A stretch of DNA of 64,000 bases from Gnetum montanum (Eukaryota; Streptophyta; Gnetopsida; Gnetales; Gnetaceae). The translations under genes were made by a program, and so were the position numbers. Shown one piece after another: positions 1 through 9,277 of the stretch. The notes below the pieces were generated by a model. The model had not been told where the DNA came from, ran no database searches, and saw only the letters and a list, made by a program, of their open reading frames with translations. The stretch is from the NCBI GenBank assembly GCA_015680685.1, contig MNCI01013908.1:54101-118100 (forward strand). The letters run 5' to 3'. Numbering within the stretch: position 1 is the stretch's first letter; each line of letters starts with the position of its first letter.

Positions 1-972
1 CGTTGTATGCAATTCTGTGGGCGAAACGTGAATGAGGTTTGCATGACGCTGACACGTGTCACAAGTTTTAACCCTTTTCAGGCAGTCCCGTTCCATGTGT
101 GGCCAGTAGTATCCTAAGCGTCGAATTTTTAGGACCATAGCCCTTGGTGCTACGTGGCCGCCACACAGTCCCTCGTGAACGTCACCGACTATGTGTTGCG
201 CTTGGTCTTTGTCAACGCAGGTAAGCAACACGCCATCAAAGGAGTGTCTACTGAGAGTGCTGTCTCCGATGATGACGTATTGCCTAGCCCGCTTACGGAT
301 TGCGTCTTTCTGTGCGCGCGTTAATGCAGGTGGTGGCTCACGCTGTAAAAGATAAGTTTTGACATCATCGTACCATTCAGACATGCTTTCCTCGATAAGA
401 GAGGAGATTTGCGTTGTTTGAACGATAGGATCTGCGCAGTCTGTAATCAATGCAGGGCAGGTGTTAAACAAATGTGAAGGCACGTGTAAAGCCAGGGTGG
501 CCAATGCGTCGGCCAGCGTGTTGTTAGTCCGTGGGATGTGTTGGACGTCGAAGGTCGTAAATCGCCTCAGAAGATCTTTAGCCTGATCGCAGTAGGGCTG
601 CAAATGTACAGCCTTGCAGGCGTAGACTCCAGTGATTTGATTTATGACAAGCATCGAATCACCCCTAACCACCAGGTGTTGCACATCGAGTTCAATTGCA
701 ATTAGTAACCCCCTGAGGAGCCCCTCGTACTCTGCCACATTGTTCGTACAAGGGAAGGTCAATCGATAAGCGCGTAGATGCACATGCTTAGGCGATAGCG
801 TAAGAACGGTGGCAGCACTTCCGCCTCTAGCGGTTGAAGCCCCATCGAAGTACAATGTTGCTACGAGGCCTGTTAAGACAGGGCTTAGCGTATGTACATG
901 TTCGTCTAGAAACTCTTGCTCCATGGTTACGTGATTGTTAATTGATGAAGTTGTTAACTGGTCAGCTATCGC
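1..972 (-). CDS. Second RNase H (archaeal-type) plus integrase zinc-binding head, partial
   Basis: A continuous open frame of 324 codons runs from 972 off the left edge; the stop at 975-973 separates it from the upstream RNase H. It contains a complete second RNase H: YFDGAS (first Asp), NNVAEYEG (Glu), RGDSMLV (Asp) and NNTLADALA (last Asp), so the D-E-D-D catalytic set is kept. It is followed by an integrase H2C2 zinc-binding module: VHEGLCGGH, then the aromatic YYWPHM stretch and CDTCQRH. A second RNase H between the Ty3 RNase H and integrase is known in Tat-lineage elements. The integrase catalytic core lies beyond the window. No stop is visible here, in contrast to the rest of the polyprotein. 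Confidence 0.88.
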
Positions 973-1398
973 TTAGCCCTTCGTGGATGATTGGCCAATA
1001 TAGTGCAGATCGAATTCCGCAATGATAGCCTTCCAGCGAGCTATTTTACTACTCTCGTATAAGCTGTGCGTAATGGCTCTAAGGATGTTATTTTTACAGA
1101 TGACGTTAACTTGACTACGAAAAAGATAATGCCTACATTTCTTGAGCGTAAAAAATAACGCTAAGCAATTACGCTCGACGTTGTTGTATCTCGTCTCGTA
1201 TGCACATAAAGCGTGGCTCAAGTAGTAGATGGACATTTCCGACCCATCATGTCTCTTTTGACAAAGCAACGCTGCTATTGCTACGTCCGAAGTTGCGAGG
1301 TAAATGAAGAAAGGCGAATCCCTTTGTGGCGGGAAAATCGTCGGCAAATGTTGCAGTTCTCATTTTAAACTGTCAAACGCACGCTGGCAATCGTCGGT
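973..1398 (-). pseudogene. Ty3-type RNase H domain of element A pol
   Basis: This continues the RT frame and covers the connection and Ty3 RNase H. Recognisable parts are the beta-hairpin region with SDVAIAALLCQ, where the first catalytic Asp follows Ser, then YYLSHALCAYETRYNNVE, with the Glu expected in the family, and a C-terminal tail with DLHYIGQSSTKG. It is broken by TAG at 1401-1399, TGA at 1362-1360 and TAA at 975-973, all in the same frame as RT and the second RNase H, so no frameshift is needed to explain it. The TAG falls where Ty3/gypsy polyproteins usually have Trp and the TGA where a basic residue is common; both fit C-to-T change on one strand or the other (inference). Confidence 0.82.
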
Positions 1399-2613
1399 CT
1401 ATTCGAAATTAACCCCCTTTTTCAGCAAGTGTTGCATAGGGTGTAACTTATCGGTCAACTTCGAAATGAATCGGCGTATAAATTGTAAGCGTCCCTGCAA
1501 CCCGCGTAATTGCTTGAGGTCTCTAGGAGGTGTTAACTCGACAATGGCTTTGACCTTATCAGGGTCAACTCGTATGCCGGTTTCCGATACCACAAACCCC
1601 AGCATGCGTCCGGTTTTGACTCCGAATACACATTTCTTTGGGTTAAGTCGGAGCTCGTGTGTTGAGCATCTTTTAAGGACTAAATCCAGGTCCTCTGAAT
1701 GATCTTCCAACTTCAAAGACCTCACAGCTATGTCGTCCACGTAATCATTCAGCCTTCCTAGGAGATAATCACTGAAGATGTATGTCATGGCCCGCTGGTA
1801 CGTTGCTCCGGCGTTCTTCAGACCAAAAGGCATCATGGTATAGCAAAAGGTGCCCCAGGGTGTCATGAATGTCGTGGTCAGCTGGTGTTCTGGGTTAATG
1901 CGAATCTGGTTATAGCCTGAAAAGCCATCCATGAAGGACAGAAGCGCATGCCCAGCTGTTGTATCCACTAGCTGGTCGATACTCGGCAACGGGAAGTTAT
2001 CCTTGATTGTGGCCTTGTTCAAATCCCGGAAGTCTATGCATATGCGTATGCTCCCGGTCTTCTTCGGCACGACCACAATGTTAGATACCCAGTCTGAGTA
2101 ATCGACCGCGCGGATGAAACCAGCCTGGTATAGCTTGGTGATTTCATCACGCACCGCTAGCGCGATCTCTGGTTTGATTTTGCGTGCCTTTTGCCTAACC
2201 GCTTTAATCTGTGGGTCTAGGATAATGTTATGCTGGATTAACCTAGGATCTAACCCAGGCATATCCTCGTATGACCATGCAAAGACAGTAATGTTGTCTT
2301 GCAGGACCCGTTTTATTGCGTTGTGCATTTTTTCGTCTAACAAAGAACTGACTTTGAGCGTTTTAGTCTCATCCTTATGCGTAACGACAGGGACCTCACT
2401 GAGGGGGTCCTCGGTTATGTCTCCAGACTCCAGGTCTAGCGTGCGCGTCGACTGTTCTGGCCATTCTGGGGACGTCTCCGACGCAGCTATGGTTACGCTT
2501 TCAAAAGGGAGATTAATGTCTACTAGCGTGGAGTCAAACTGTCTAACTAAGTTCCCGTATGGGCCTGTCAAAGTTAAAGGTGCTGAAACTGCGGCGTCCA
2601 TTCTCCGTCTGTC
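1399..2613 (-). CDS. Reverse transcriptase of element A (open, about 405 codons)
   Basis: The RT palm and fingers are intact. Key motifs in order: SNIVVVPKKTGSIRICIDFR, KDNFPLPSIDQLVD, FMDGFSGYNQI (first catalytic Asp), TPWGTFCYTMMPFGLKNA, and YVDD at 1743-1732 with both catalytic Asp residues. The thumb follows with LGFVVSETGIRVDP. The frame extends to 2628 without an ATG at its head. I place the exon start at 2613 because minus-strand sequence there reads as a strong 3' splice site (pyrimidine stretch ending TTTTGCAG) and joining it to a donor at 7741 keeps the frame. The roughly 150 residues before the RT core are the linker usual between protease and RT. Overlapping plus-strand frames are shadows. 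Confidence 0.9.
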   Translation of the reverse strand, partial: DRRRMDAAVSAPLTLTGPYGNLVRQFDSTLVDINLPFESVTIAASETSPEWPEQSTRTLDLESGDITEDPLSEVPVVTHKDETKTLKVSSLLDEKMHNAIKRVLQDNITVFAWSYEDMPGLDPRLIQHNIILDPQIKAVRQKARKIKPEIALAVRDEITKLYQAGFIRAVDYSDWVSNIVVVPKKTGSIRICIDFRDLNKATIKDNFPLPSIDQLVDTTAGHALLSFMDGFSGYNQIRINPEHQLTTTFMTPWGTFCYTMMPFGLKNAGATYQRAMTYIFSDYLLGRLNDYVDDIAVRSLKLEDHSEDLDLVLKRCSTHELRLNPKKCVFGVKTGRMLGFVVSETGIRVDPDKVKAIVELTPPRDLKQLRGLQGRLQFIRRFISKLTDKLHPMQHLLKKGVNFE

Positions 2614-2869
2614 CTGCAAAACCGGCAAGTGCGTAAATGGTTAGGAGACAAGTGACGTGATGTCGCCGAACGTGGAAGGCTGAATGAATTTTGAATATTA
2701 TAGACAAGCTGTAATCAATGTAACCCGATTACGAGGCGATAAGATGTGGTAGTTTAACGTCATTTCGGACAGTGGCGCGTGCGATATCAGCCGCATTAAT
2801 ATCTAGATTTGCGGATTCCGTTTTAGGAAAGTTCCGCTTAATTCTGATATCAAGTCGGTGATCCTCGCA

Positions 2870-2876
2870 TATAAGT
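2870..2876 (+). promoter_or_regulatory. Possible TATA box of the antisense gene
   Basis: A TATAAGT element lies about 155 bases upstream of the first ATG of the antisense gene at 3026. The interval 2640-3025 has no open frame of note and is the only available promoter region on that strand. Weak single-motif evidence. Confidence 0.3.
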
Positions 2877-3025
2877 AGATGGTTTTTCGATGAGAACTGG
2901 TTGTTGGCTATTGTGAATTTGAATTTGCAACTGTCGCTGAGAAAAGGAAGAGCAGAGAGTTAGGGCGTGGGATCTTGCGAAGATTTGCAAGCGTTAGGCT
3001 GTGAAGAAATTCTGAAACTGTCGCA

Positions 3026-6000
3026 ATGGCGCCGAAGACGAAGAAGAAGAACGCAAAACTGGCCAAAATCGACGAAATGCAAGCAACTCTGGACCGTGTT
3101 TCGCAGGCGTTGATCGATATTCGAGAGCCCGCGCCGTTGAACCGGTTAGTCGTTCCTTACATACTTTCGTTTCTATGGCTGCTTTTTGTGGTGTATTTTC
3201 GTTTGCGTGCATGTTGATTTTGAGTTATGGACCTTGGGTCTATGTGAGGGTTTGAAAGGGTTGCGTTTATCGCCGTTGTCAAGGACAAACCTTGCGTTGT
3301 CGCAACGGTTTGGGTGATTTCGGCCTGGGTGCGTTTTATGAGTTTTTTCGTGTTAGTCGTGCAAATGCAAATATAGGTGTTGATATACGCTTTTGGCTTT
3401 TTTACACAGCGTTGCGCTAAAGCCCATCTTGATTGTGCTAGACATCATTGTGGTTTTGTGCTGGCTGAACCCTATCGTCCCCAACGTCCCTCCTCCTCAC
3501 ACACGAGTGCAGGGAAAGGCCATCTGGTTCCGAAAGGGGGCGCTGGAGTTTCTGCAGTTTTTGCTGCGTAACTTCAGCATAATTATCTGGTCTAATGTGA
3601 TCGGGGATGTTGCCGGTGCCATTTTGAAGCACCTATTGGCGGGGTTGGCGCAGGGGATTCTGGCTTATCTGACGGACAGAGCCATCGACACGGGTTATCC
3701 CGAGGACCAAGTGCTCAGCTCCTACGGTCTGCGGAGCTTACACTGGATCTGGAGCATGGCCCGTTTCAACTGTTATCATGCATATAACACGCTGTTCGTG
3801 GCTCATCATGTGTCGACATACTTCCAGAACCCACAAGGCACGGTGTACTATGCAGGCGGGTAAGCAGATTTGGTTAATTGTATTGATGTCTACTTTTCTG
3901 TTTTGTTGTTTTGTTGCAATGTAGGATAAGTCTATGTGCAAAATGGAAAAGAAGCTTACGCTGTATGGTACAGGTTTTTTATACATGACAACCAGTTACT
4001 CGGCGATGGCGATACGTTGGCCTGGGCCGAAACGGCAATATCGGCGTTTACCGCAACCAACAACGTGCGTGCCGGTGTTATCGGGCAAATTGGCCATGAG
4101 ATGCGTGAGTATCACACCCGTTACGAGCGCCCTTTTAAGACTTGTCAGGAACTCGGATGGCTACACGAGGACTGGACCTTGGATCCGCCTCTCACCGTTA
4201 AGGATGTGGAGAGAGAACTCCCGCCATTTCCATTGCCGTTTGGCCCCGGTAAGGCCGCTGCGTGTTCTAATGTTATGCGTGTTCTAATAGTGTTTCTGTT
4301 AACTTGCGTTTTATGCTCTTCAGTTAGGGAATCCCGGGAGATTACCCTTACGATTTTCGACCGCGAGGCGAGGGATGTTCTCTTTCGCTACGGGGATATT
4401 AAGGAGGCACAGCGTTGGCTTAGCCATTCGACGGCCCCAGTCACAGTGACCAGCAAGATCTAGGCCGCAGGACTAATGCACCTGTTTTTGGCTGTGACCC
4501 CTGATGTCCCTGCCAGCGAAATGATAGGCCTGGTCAACTCCTTCAGCGAGAAGGCTGATCGTTTTAGCACGCGCGTGCATAACCTGCGCGTAAATTTTGA
4601 CATTAATGCTCAGTTCTTCTCGGACCTGTTTGACGTCCCCTCGAACGGCCTTCCCGTAAAAGTGAAGACCAAGAGGAGCGTTAGAGTCGAGGAGTTTCTG
4701 AAGGAGTGGGTGAGGATCGATAAGGAGACCAAGGGGTTTCCTTGTGACAAATTTGAGATGAGGACCGCCAAGATACTTTATCCCCTTTTTCGAGCCCGGA
4801 CCTTCCCCAAAACCCTCTCGCAGGCAAAGTTCTTTTCGGTAGAATAGACCCGTATCATGCGAGAGGTCCTGGAGGAGGGAGCTCGGTTTGACTGGGCAAG
4901 CCATCTTGCCAAGGGGCTGCGCAGTGAAATGGTCAAGCTTCGGGAGAAGCTCGAGTCTCGTTTCAACGTGCACTGCGCCTTTTTCATAGTTTGCCTCCGG
5001 CGGTTTGCTGAGTTTCTGGTTGTTCAGAGGAATGGGGACTGGGTACAGTAAGACCGAGACCAGCTATCCAAACCCTGGATTGCCCACATTCTCAGCACTA
5101 CCCGGGGGCAGGATCCGCCGGAAGGGATCGGGGAGTCGTTGTCCGTAACGACTAAAGGCTTGACGGCGTCCCGAGCGCGAGGTCTCGATAGCGTAGGCGG
5201 GATCATGCCTACCTATACTGGCGACGCCTCGCGGGGGAAATGTCTGGCAGAGGAAATTGTAGAACCGGCAGCTCGGCGGAAGAAGCTCCGCCTAGCTGAG
5301 GCCCCTGAGGGCGATGCAGGCCACACTGTTGGGCTCACGGTGCAGCGGACTAAACCTCCGCCTGGTAAGTGTGAAAGGTTGTATACGCAATGTTTTACTT
5401 AGATGATCTGGAATTATATGCTAACATATGGTGTAAACAGCAAAAAGGTCAGGGCAATTGACCCCTGAGACAGGGGCGATGGTATTAAGCCATGGGGAGG
5501 GGGCCGCAATTTTGGAAGAAGAGGCCCCAGCTGTTAATACGAGCTGCGTGCAGGTCCCCGTGCGTGGAGCAGCCCCAGCTGCTAGTGAAAGCCGCGCACA
5601 GACTAGGATGCGTGAGGAGACCCTGGCTGCCGGAACCAGTGACGCACAGACTCTAGTGTGTGAAAAGGAAAGAGATACGGAAGATGCTGATGAAATCACC
5701 ACTGTCACAGGCAGAGGTACTGAGTGCGTTAGCGTGTTTTGCAAAATCTGTTAATGGCGGTAATGTCTAACCAAATTACGCTATAGGGGAAGAAGATGCT
5801 TCAACATCTGTTGCTGTTAGGAAAATGTGGAGGGACTTCCCCGATAAATTTGCTTTCATGGAAGGCATCGTCAACAACATGATCGAGCGTCTGGAACGCG
5901 TTGAACTTGGCGCTGGTAAGTTAACGAAGTTGTAATATACTGTCTTGGTAATATGTCATCCGTATTGATGTTTGTTTTCTATCAGGAGCTTACCTCCGAT

Positions 6001-7129
6001 GGGATCCCGCGGAGCCCATTGATCTGGACACAGCGGAGCCCCCACCTGATGGGGCAGTCGTGCCACGCCACATTTATGAAGAAATGCGTAAATGTGCGTT
6101 ACGCTCGACACGCTCCGTATGGGAAAGCAGGAATGTTAATGAAAGCCTATGGAAAAGGCTGCAACGGTTGGAGGGGCAGATTGAATCCTTGACCAAGGAA
6201 GTCGAGGACCTAAGGGCGCGGTACGAGTTCCTACAGGCTCGAATGATGGGGGATGAAGACTGACGTATTGCTGTTATCGATCATTCCCGTTATTGGACAG
6301 CCATCAAGAACAACGTACAGACCAGCCGGGCGTTACTAGAGCAGAGGATGCAAATTGAACTCCTAGCTCAGAAAAGCCGGGACTGGAGGGACTACTGCGT
6401 GAGCGTATAGGAATGGGGGCAGAAGGAGAAGGACCACAAGTATGTATACAAAAGGGAAAGCGCTGCTTATAGAAAACGTTACCGCGAGTCCGCCATTAAA
6501 GCTCGATCTCTGGAGGTTTTCGTAGACACCATCGGAGCGTCCGAAGCTTTCAAGAAGTTCGAAGAGCAGGTGACCGTAACCGCGTCTCCAGAGAGAGCAA
6601 TGGTTTTCCCTGGGAATCAGACTACGATCCCTACTTTCTTCCCAGATCCACCTTCCTGGAGTAGCGTGGAGAAAGGGAAGGTGAAAGCTGGGGCGGCTTC
6701 GGGCGAAGATGTGTGGCAAGACCTCTCGGAGGACGAGATCATGCAGCGTTTGTGGGCTGGTTTGGACAAGCTTCCCTTTGCTGCGGAAGCAGGGCCATCG
6801 GGAGTAAGTGTGCACATAGCTTAGTTGGAAAATTTTCTGACTAGCTTCGTCTATTCTAATTTGATGTTATTTGGTTTTAGGTACCGGAAGGAGGTAGAGA
6901 AGACGTGCCAGCTGAAGGGCTGGGAGAGGAAACAGTGGAAGCAGAGGTGGAACGAAATGATGAAGAGCGTCTTCCTGTGGAGCCTGTATCAGAGCGAGAG
7001 CCTCGTGAAGAGGTAATCTTTCATGAAGGGATAATTCCCAGAAACGATGGCCCACTGGAGGATGACCTTTTGGGGCTTGATTCAGAGTTAAAAGATACCG
7101 GTGATAGTGGCAGTAGGGGGAATGCGTAA
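3026..7129 (+). pseudogene. Decayed multi-exon gene antisense to element A, FCP1/NIF-phosphatase-like N-terminus
   Basis: Eight exons can be traced: 3026-3144, 3410-about 3843, about 3931-4248, 4324-5364, 5441-5716, 5787-5915, 5986-6803, 6881-7129, giving about 1,130 codons. Junctions 1/2, 3/4, 4/5, 5/6, 6/7 and 7/8 use GT-AG sites and keep the frame. Junction 2/3 does not: the best donor (3860) puts exon 3 out of frame, so there is a small indel or a poor donor (3844). In-frame stops at 4461, 4845, 5049, 6261 and 6408 break it. Exon 1 is Lys-rich (APKTKKKNAK). Exon 2 reads KPILIVLD, then later AIWFRKGALEFLQFLLRNF and IIIWSNV, resembling the FCP1/NIF phosphatase fold, but only the first Asp of the catalytic motif remains. 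Exon 7 has a heptad coiled coil (RLEGQIESLTKEVEDLRAR) and exon 8 is acidic. The middle part I do not recognise. It may be a captured host gene or an element-encoded antisense ORF. Confidence 0.75.
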
Positions 7130-7312
7130 TTATGATTTACGCAAAATTTTGTTAATGTTGAGTGTAGTGTTATGATGCGAATGACTGGAGAAACATGTTA
7201 TAAAACCTGGTGGATGCGTTGGATATTCAATTACATATGTTTTTTCTGTTTCGTCTATGGAGTACGAGTGTAACTGTTGAAAAGTTCACCCGAAATGATA
7301 GTGCGTAATTCC

Positions 7313-7556
7313 TAGTTTAAGGCCATTCCGGGCCGGAAGCGTAAAGTAAAGCAAGCGTAAATGGTGTTTGTAGATATCTCCTGATAACTAGTTTAAGGCC
7401 GTTGCGGGCCGACATATGAGTTTGCGTAAACTGGCTACTAGTTTAAGGCCGTTGTGGGCCAACATATGAGTTTTCACATAACAGAATATAATCCTGCGTA
7501 AGTGCGTAAAATAATGTGGTGAACTTTGTATAGTTAGTTTAAGGCCATTGCGGGCC
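7313..7556. repeat. Four dispersed copies of a 22-bp motif
   Basis: The motif TAGTTTAAGGCC followed by RTTSYGGGCC occurs at 7313-7334, 7389-7410, 7439-7460 and 7535-7556. The surrounding 7130-7740 is noncoding, lies just downstream of the antisense gene and inside the candidate sense intron, and is rich in GCGTAA, a motif that also fills the U3 of the LTR of this element. I see no open frame of substance here. Function unknown. Confidence 0.8.
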
Positions 7557-7741
7557 GTGGGCGTAAATTGTAACAAATGTGTAAGCTTGGATAAATGCAT
7601 AAAGTAATGCAAAAGCGTAACTAACGCAAGGACGATAAAACATGCAATAAGTGAAAAATGTAAACCCAGCAAGCAAATATAGCGTAAAAGCATGCTGAAA
7701 CAAACAAAGGAAGCTGCTAAACGAGATGTGTGCTAACTTAC

Positions 7742-9277
7742 ACGTGAATAGTGTTACACGCAGAAGACCATTGTTCAGTCGTCGATACGCAATTGTCTCT
7801 TGATGGCCTTCACGTTGAGCGCTGCATAAGGGCGAGGAGGTTTGGGGTTTGACTCCTCCACGCTGTCATCTGGAAATGGCAAGTCGGCCCAGGCTAAACT
7901 ATTGTCTTGTTCAGGGGCTTGGAGATGAGATTGATCATCAGTTGCTTCGATCTCCGAACCTCGTTCTTCTTCAATGTTGTTAACGGTCCTGGGGGTGACC
8001 TCGTCGCCGCGTATGACAACCTCCCCTCCAGCGTAGGGTAGGTGTATCTCTTGATGTATCGGCGACGAGACCGTCCTCAGCTGGGCTAACCACGACCTCC
8101 CTAAGATTAAGTTGAAGCCGGACATCTCCTTAACGACTAAGAACGTGGCTTCCGTTGGGAATTGATTCCCCGCCACAAACTCAATACGCACTGTCCCCTT
8201 GACTTGAACCCGTGCTCCGTTGAACGATTTCACGCAAGCTGTTGTCGTGGGAGTGATCTGGTCGACCAATCCCAACCTATCCACGATGGAATAGGGAACG
8301 ACGTTAGCAGCTGCACCATCATCCACGTGTACCCTCCGGATCCGGTACTGGCCGACCCGAATGGTAATGAACATGGGCTCAGTCGTTACTTGACCTTTCT
8401 CCGGATCATCTTTGACAGACTCATCCAGGAAGGTCAACGAGGTAGGCTTGGGCTGTTCAGCTTCGGAAGGAAACATGATAGCGTGTATTGCTTCCTCCTC
8501 CGCCGGCAGGCTGGCATCCACTGATATGGATGTCAACATGCGTACCATAGCCTCACGGTGTTCTCGAGAAGTCATCAGTAGGTCGTATAGGCTCAGCGTT
8601 GTGTGCTTTTGTTTGAGCGCTTGTTTGACCTGTGTAAACGCATCGAGGAGATCCTTCTCTCGGCAGGGTTGTTTATCCCCCTTGTCCTCCTCCATTCGGC
8701 CCAAAAGACGGATCTCTCGAGGCGGAGCGGTGTCAGTGGGGGGTTCGTTCTTCTTCCTACCAAAAGAAGGTGGCTGCGTTTCTGTACCTTTGGCATGCTT
8801 CTGGGGCATAGACATAGGCATAGAGGCCAGGGGCCTGGGCTTAGGGAAGCCAAGCGTAGGGTGGCCTTTTGCTACGTTAACTGCTGTATCCTCCTCTTTA
8901 CACTAAGAAGGCGATTGCTGATGGTTCTGACTAGAGGTCTGCCCCTGCGTGAGATAGGCAGCCTGTGGTTTTGGCGCCCTAATAACGAAGGGCGCTCTTG
9001 GCATGGGCGCGGATGAAGCCGTAGCTTGGGTGCTGTCGTGTGACTGAAGGCACACTTGGGAAGGTGCCCGTATGATAAACGGTGGCCGTGAGGCGCCACT
9101 GGCTGCCGAAGAAGTAGTTGGCTCCCTTGGTGAGCTAGCGGGCATGCGCAAAACAAAAGGCTGCTTTGGCGGTCCTTTACGCTCACTGTCCGTACTCACT
9201 ACAGTGATTGTATAAGGATCGTAATTTGTGTTCAGCGGATCCTTGTATACATGCAGTGTTTGATTTTCCGGATGCGT
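7742..9277 (-). pseudogene. Protease region of element A
   Basis: Frame with a Pro/Ser-rich linker (9277-8903), then a charged segment and a retropepsin-like domain. The active-site loop reads VHVDDGAAANVVPYS, i.e. D-D-G-A where plant Ty3/gypsy proteases usually have D-[LGTS]-G-[AS], followed by VKEMSGFNLILGRSWLA, matching the conserved ILGRxWL flap-proximal motif. The C-terminus is the last recognisable part at about 7778. One in-frame TAG at 8905-8903 separates linker from protease, and the gag frame enters by a frameshift near the G5 run at 9278-9282. In this family protease matures the Gag-Pol polyprotein inside virus-like particles. Here it is part of a dead copy, although the protease core (8821-7778) is open. 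Confidence 0.82.

Larger units (their letters stand above)
2614..7741 (-). other. Candidate sense-strand intron between protease and RT
   Basis: On the minus strand the sequence at 7744-7734 reads CGT then GTAAGTTAG, a near-perfect donor, and 2630-2614 ends in GGTTTTGCAG, a good acceptor. Donor and acceptor are both phase 0 with respect to the protease frame and the RT frame. An intron between protease and RT is an established feature of Ogre elements. Two in-frame stops (7777-7775 TGA and 7756-7754 TAA) lie between the end of recognisable protease and the donor; they may be decay, or a different donor may be used. The intron contains the whole antisense gene described separately. Splicing itself is inferred. 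Confidence 0.6.

Noticed and set aside
1304-2644. Plus-strand open frames over element A pol (1304-1702, 2114-2644)
   Set aside because: They are shadows of the RT and RNase H frames, with no motif of their own.
8162-9016. Plus-strand frames over the protease region of element A
   Set aside because: Shadows of the protease frame; no domain and no conserved start.
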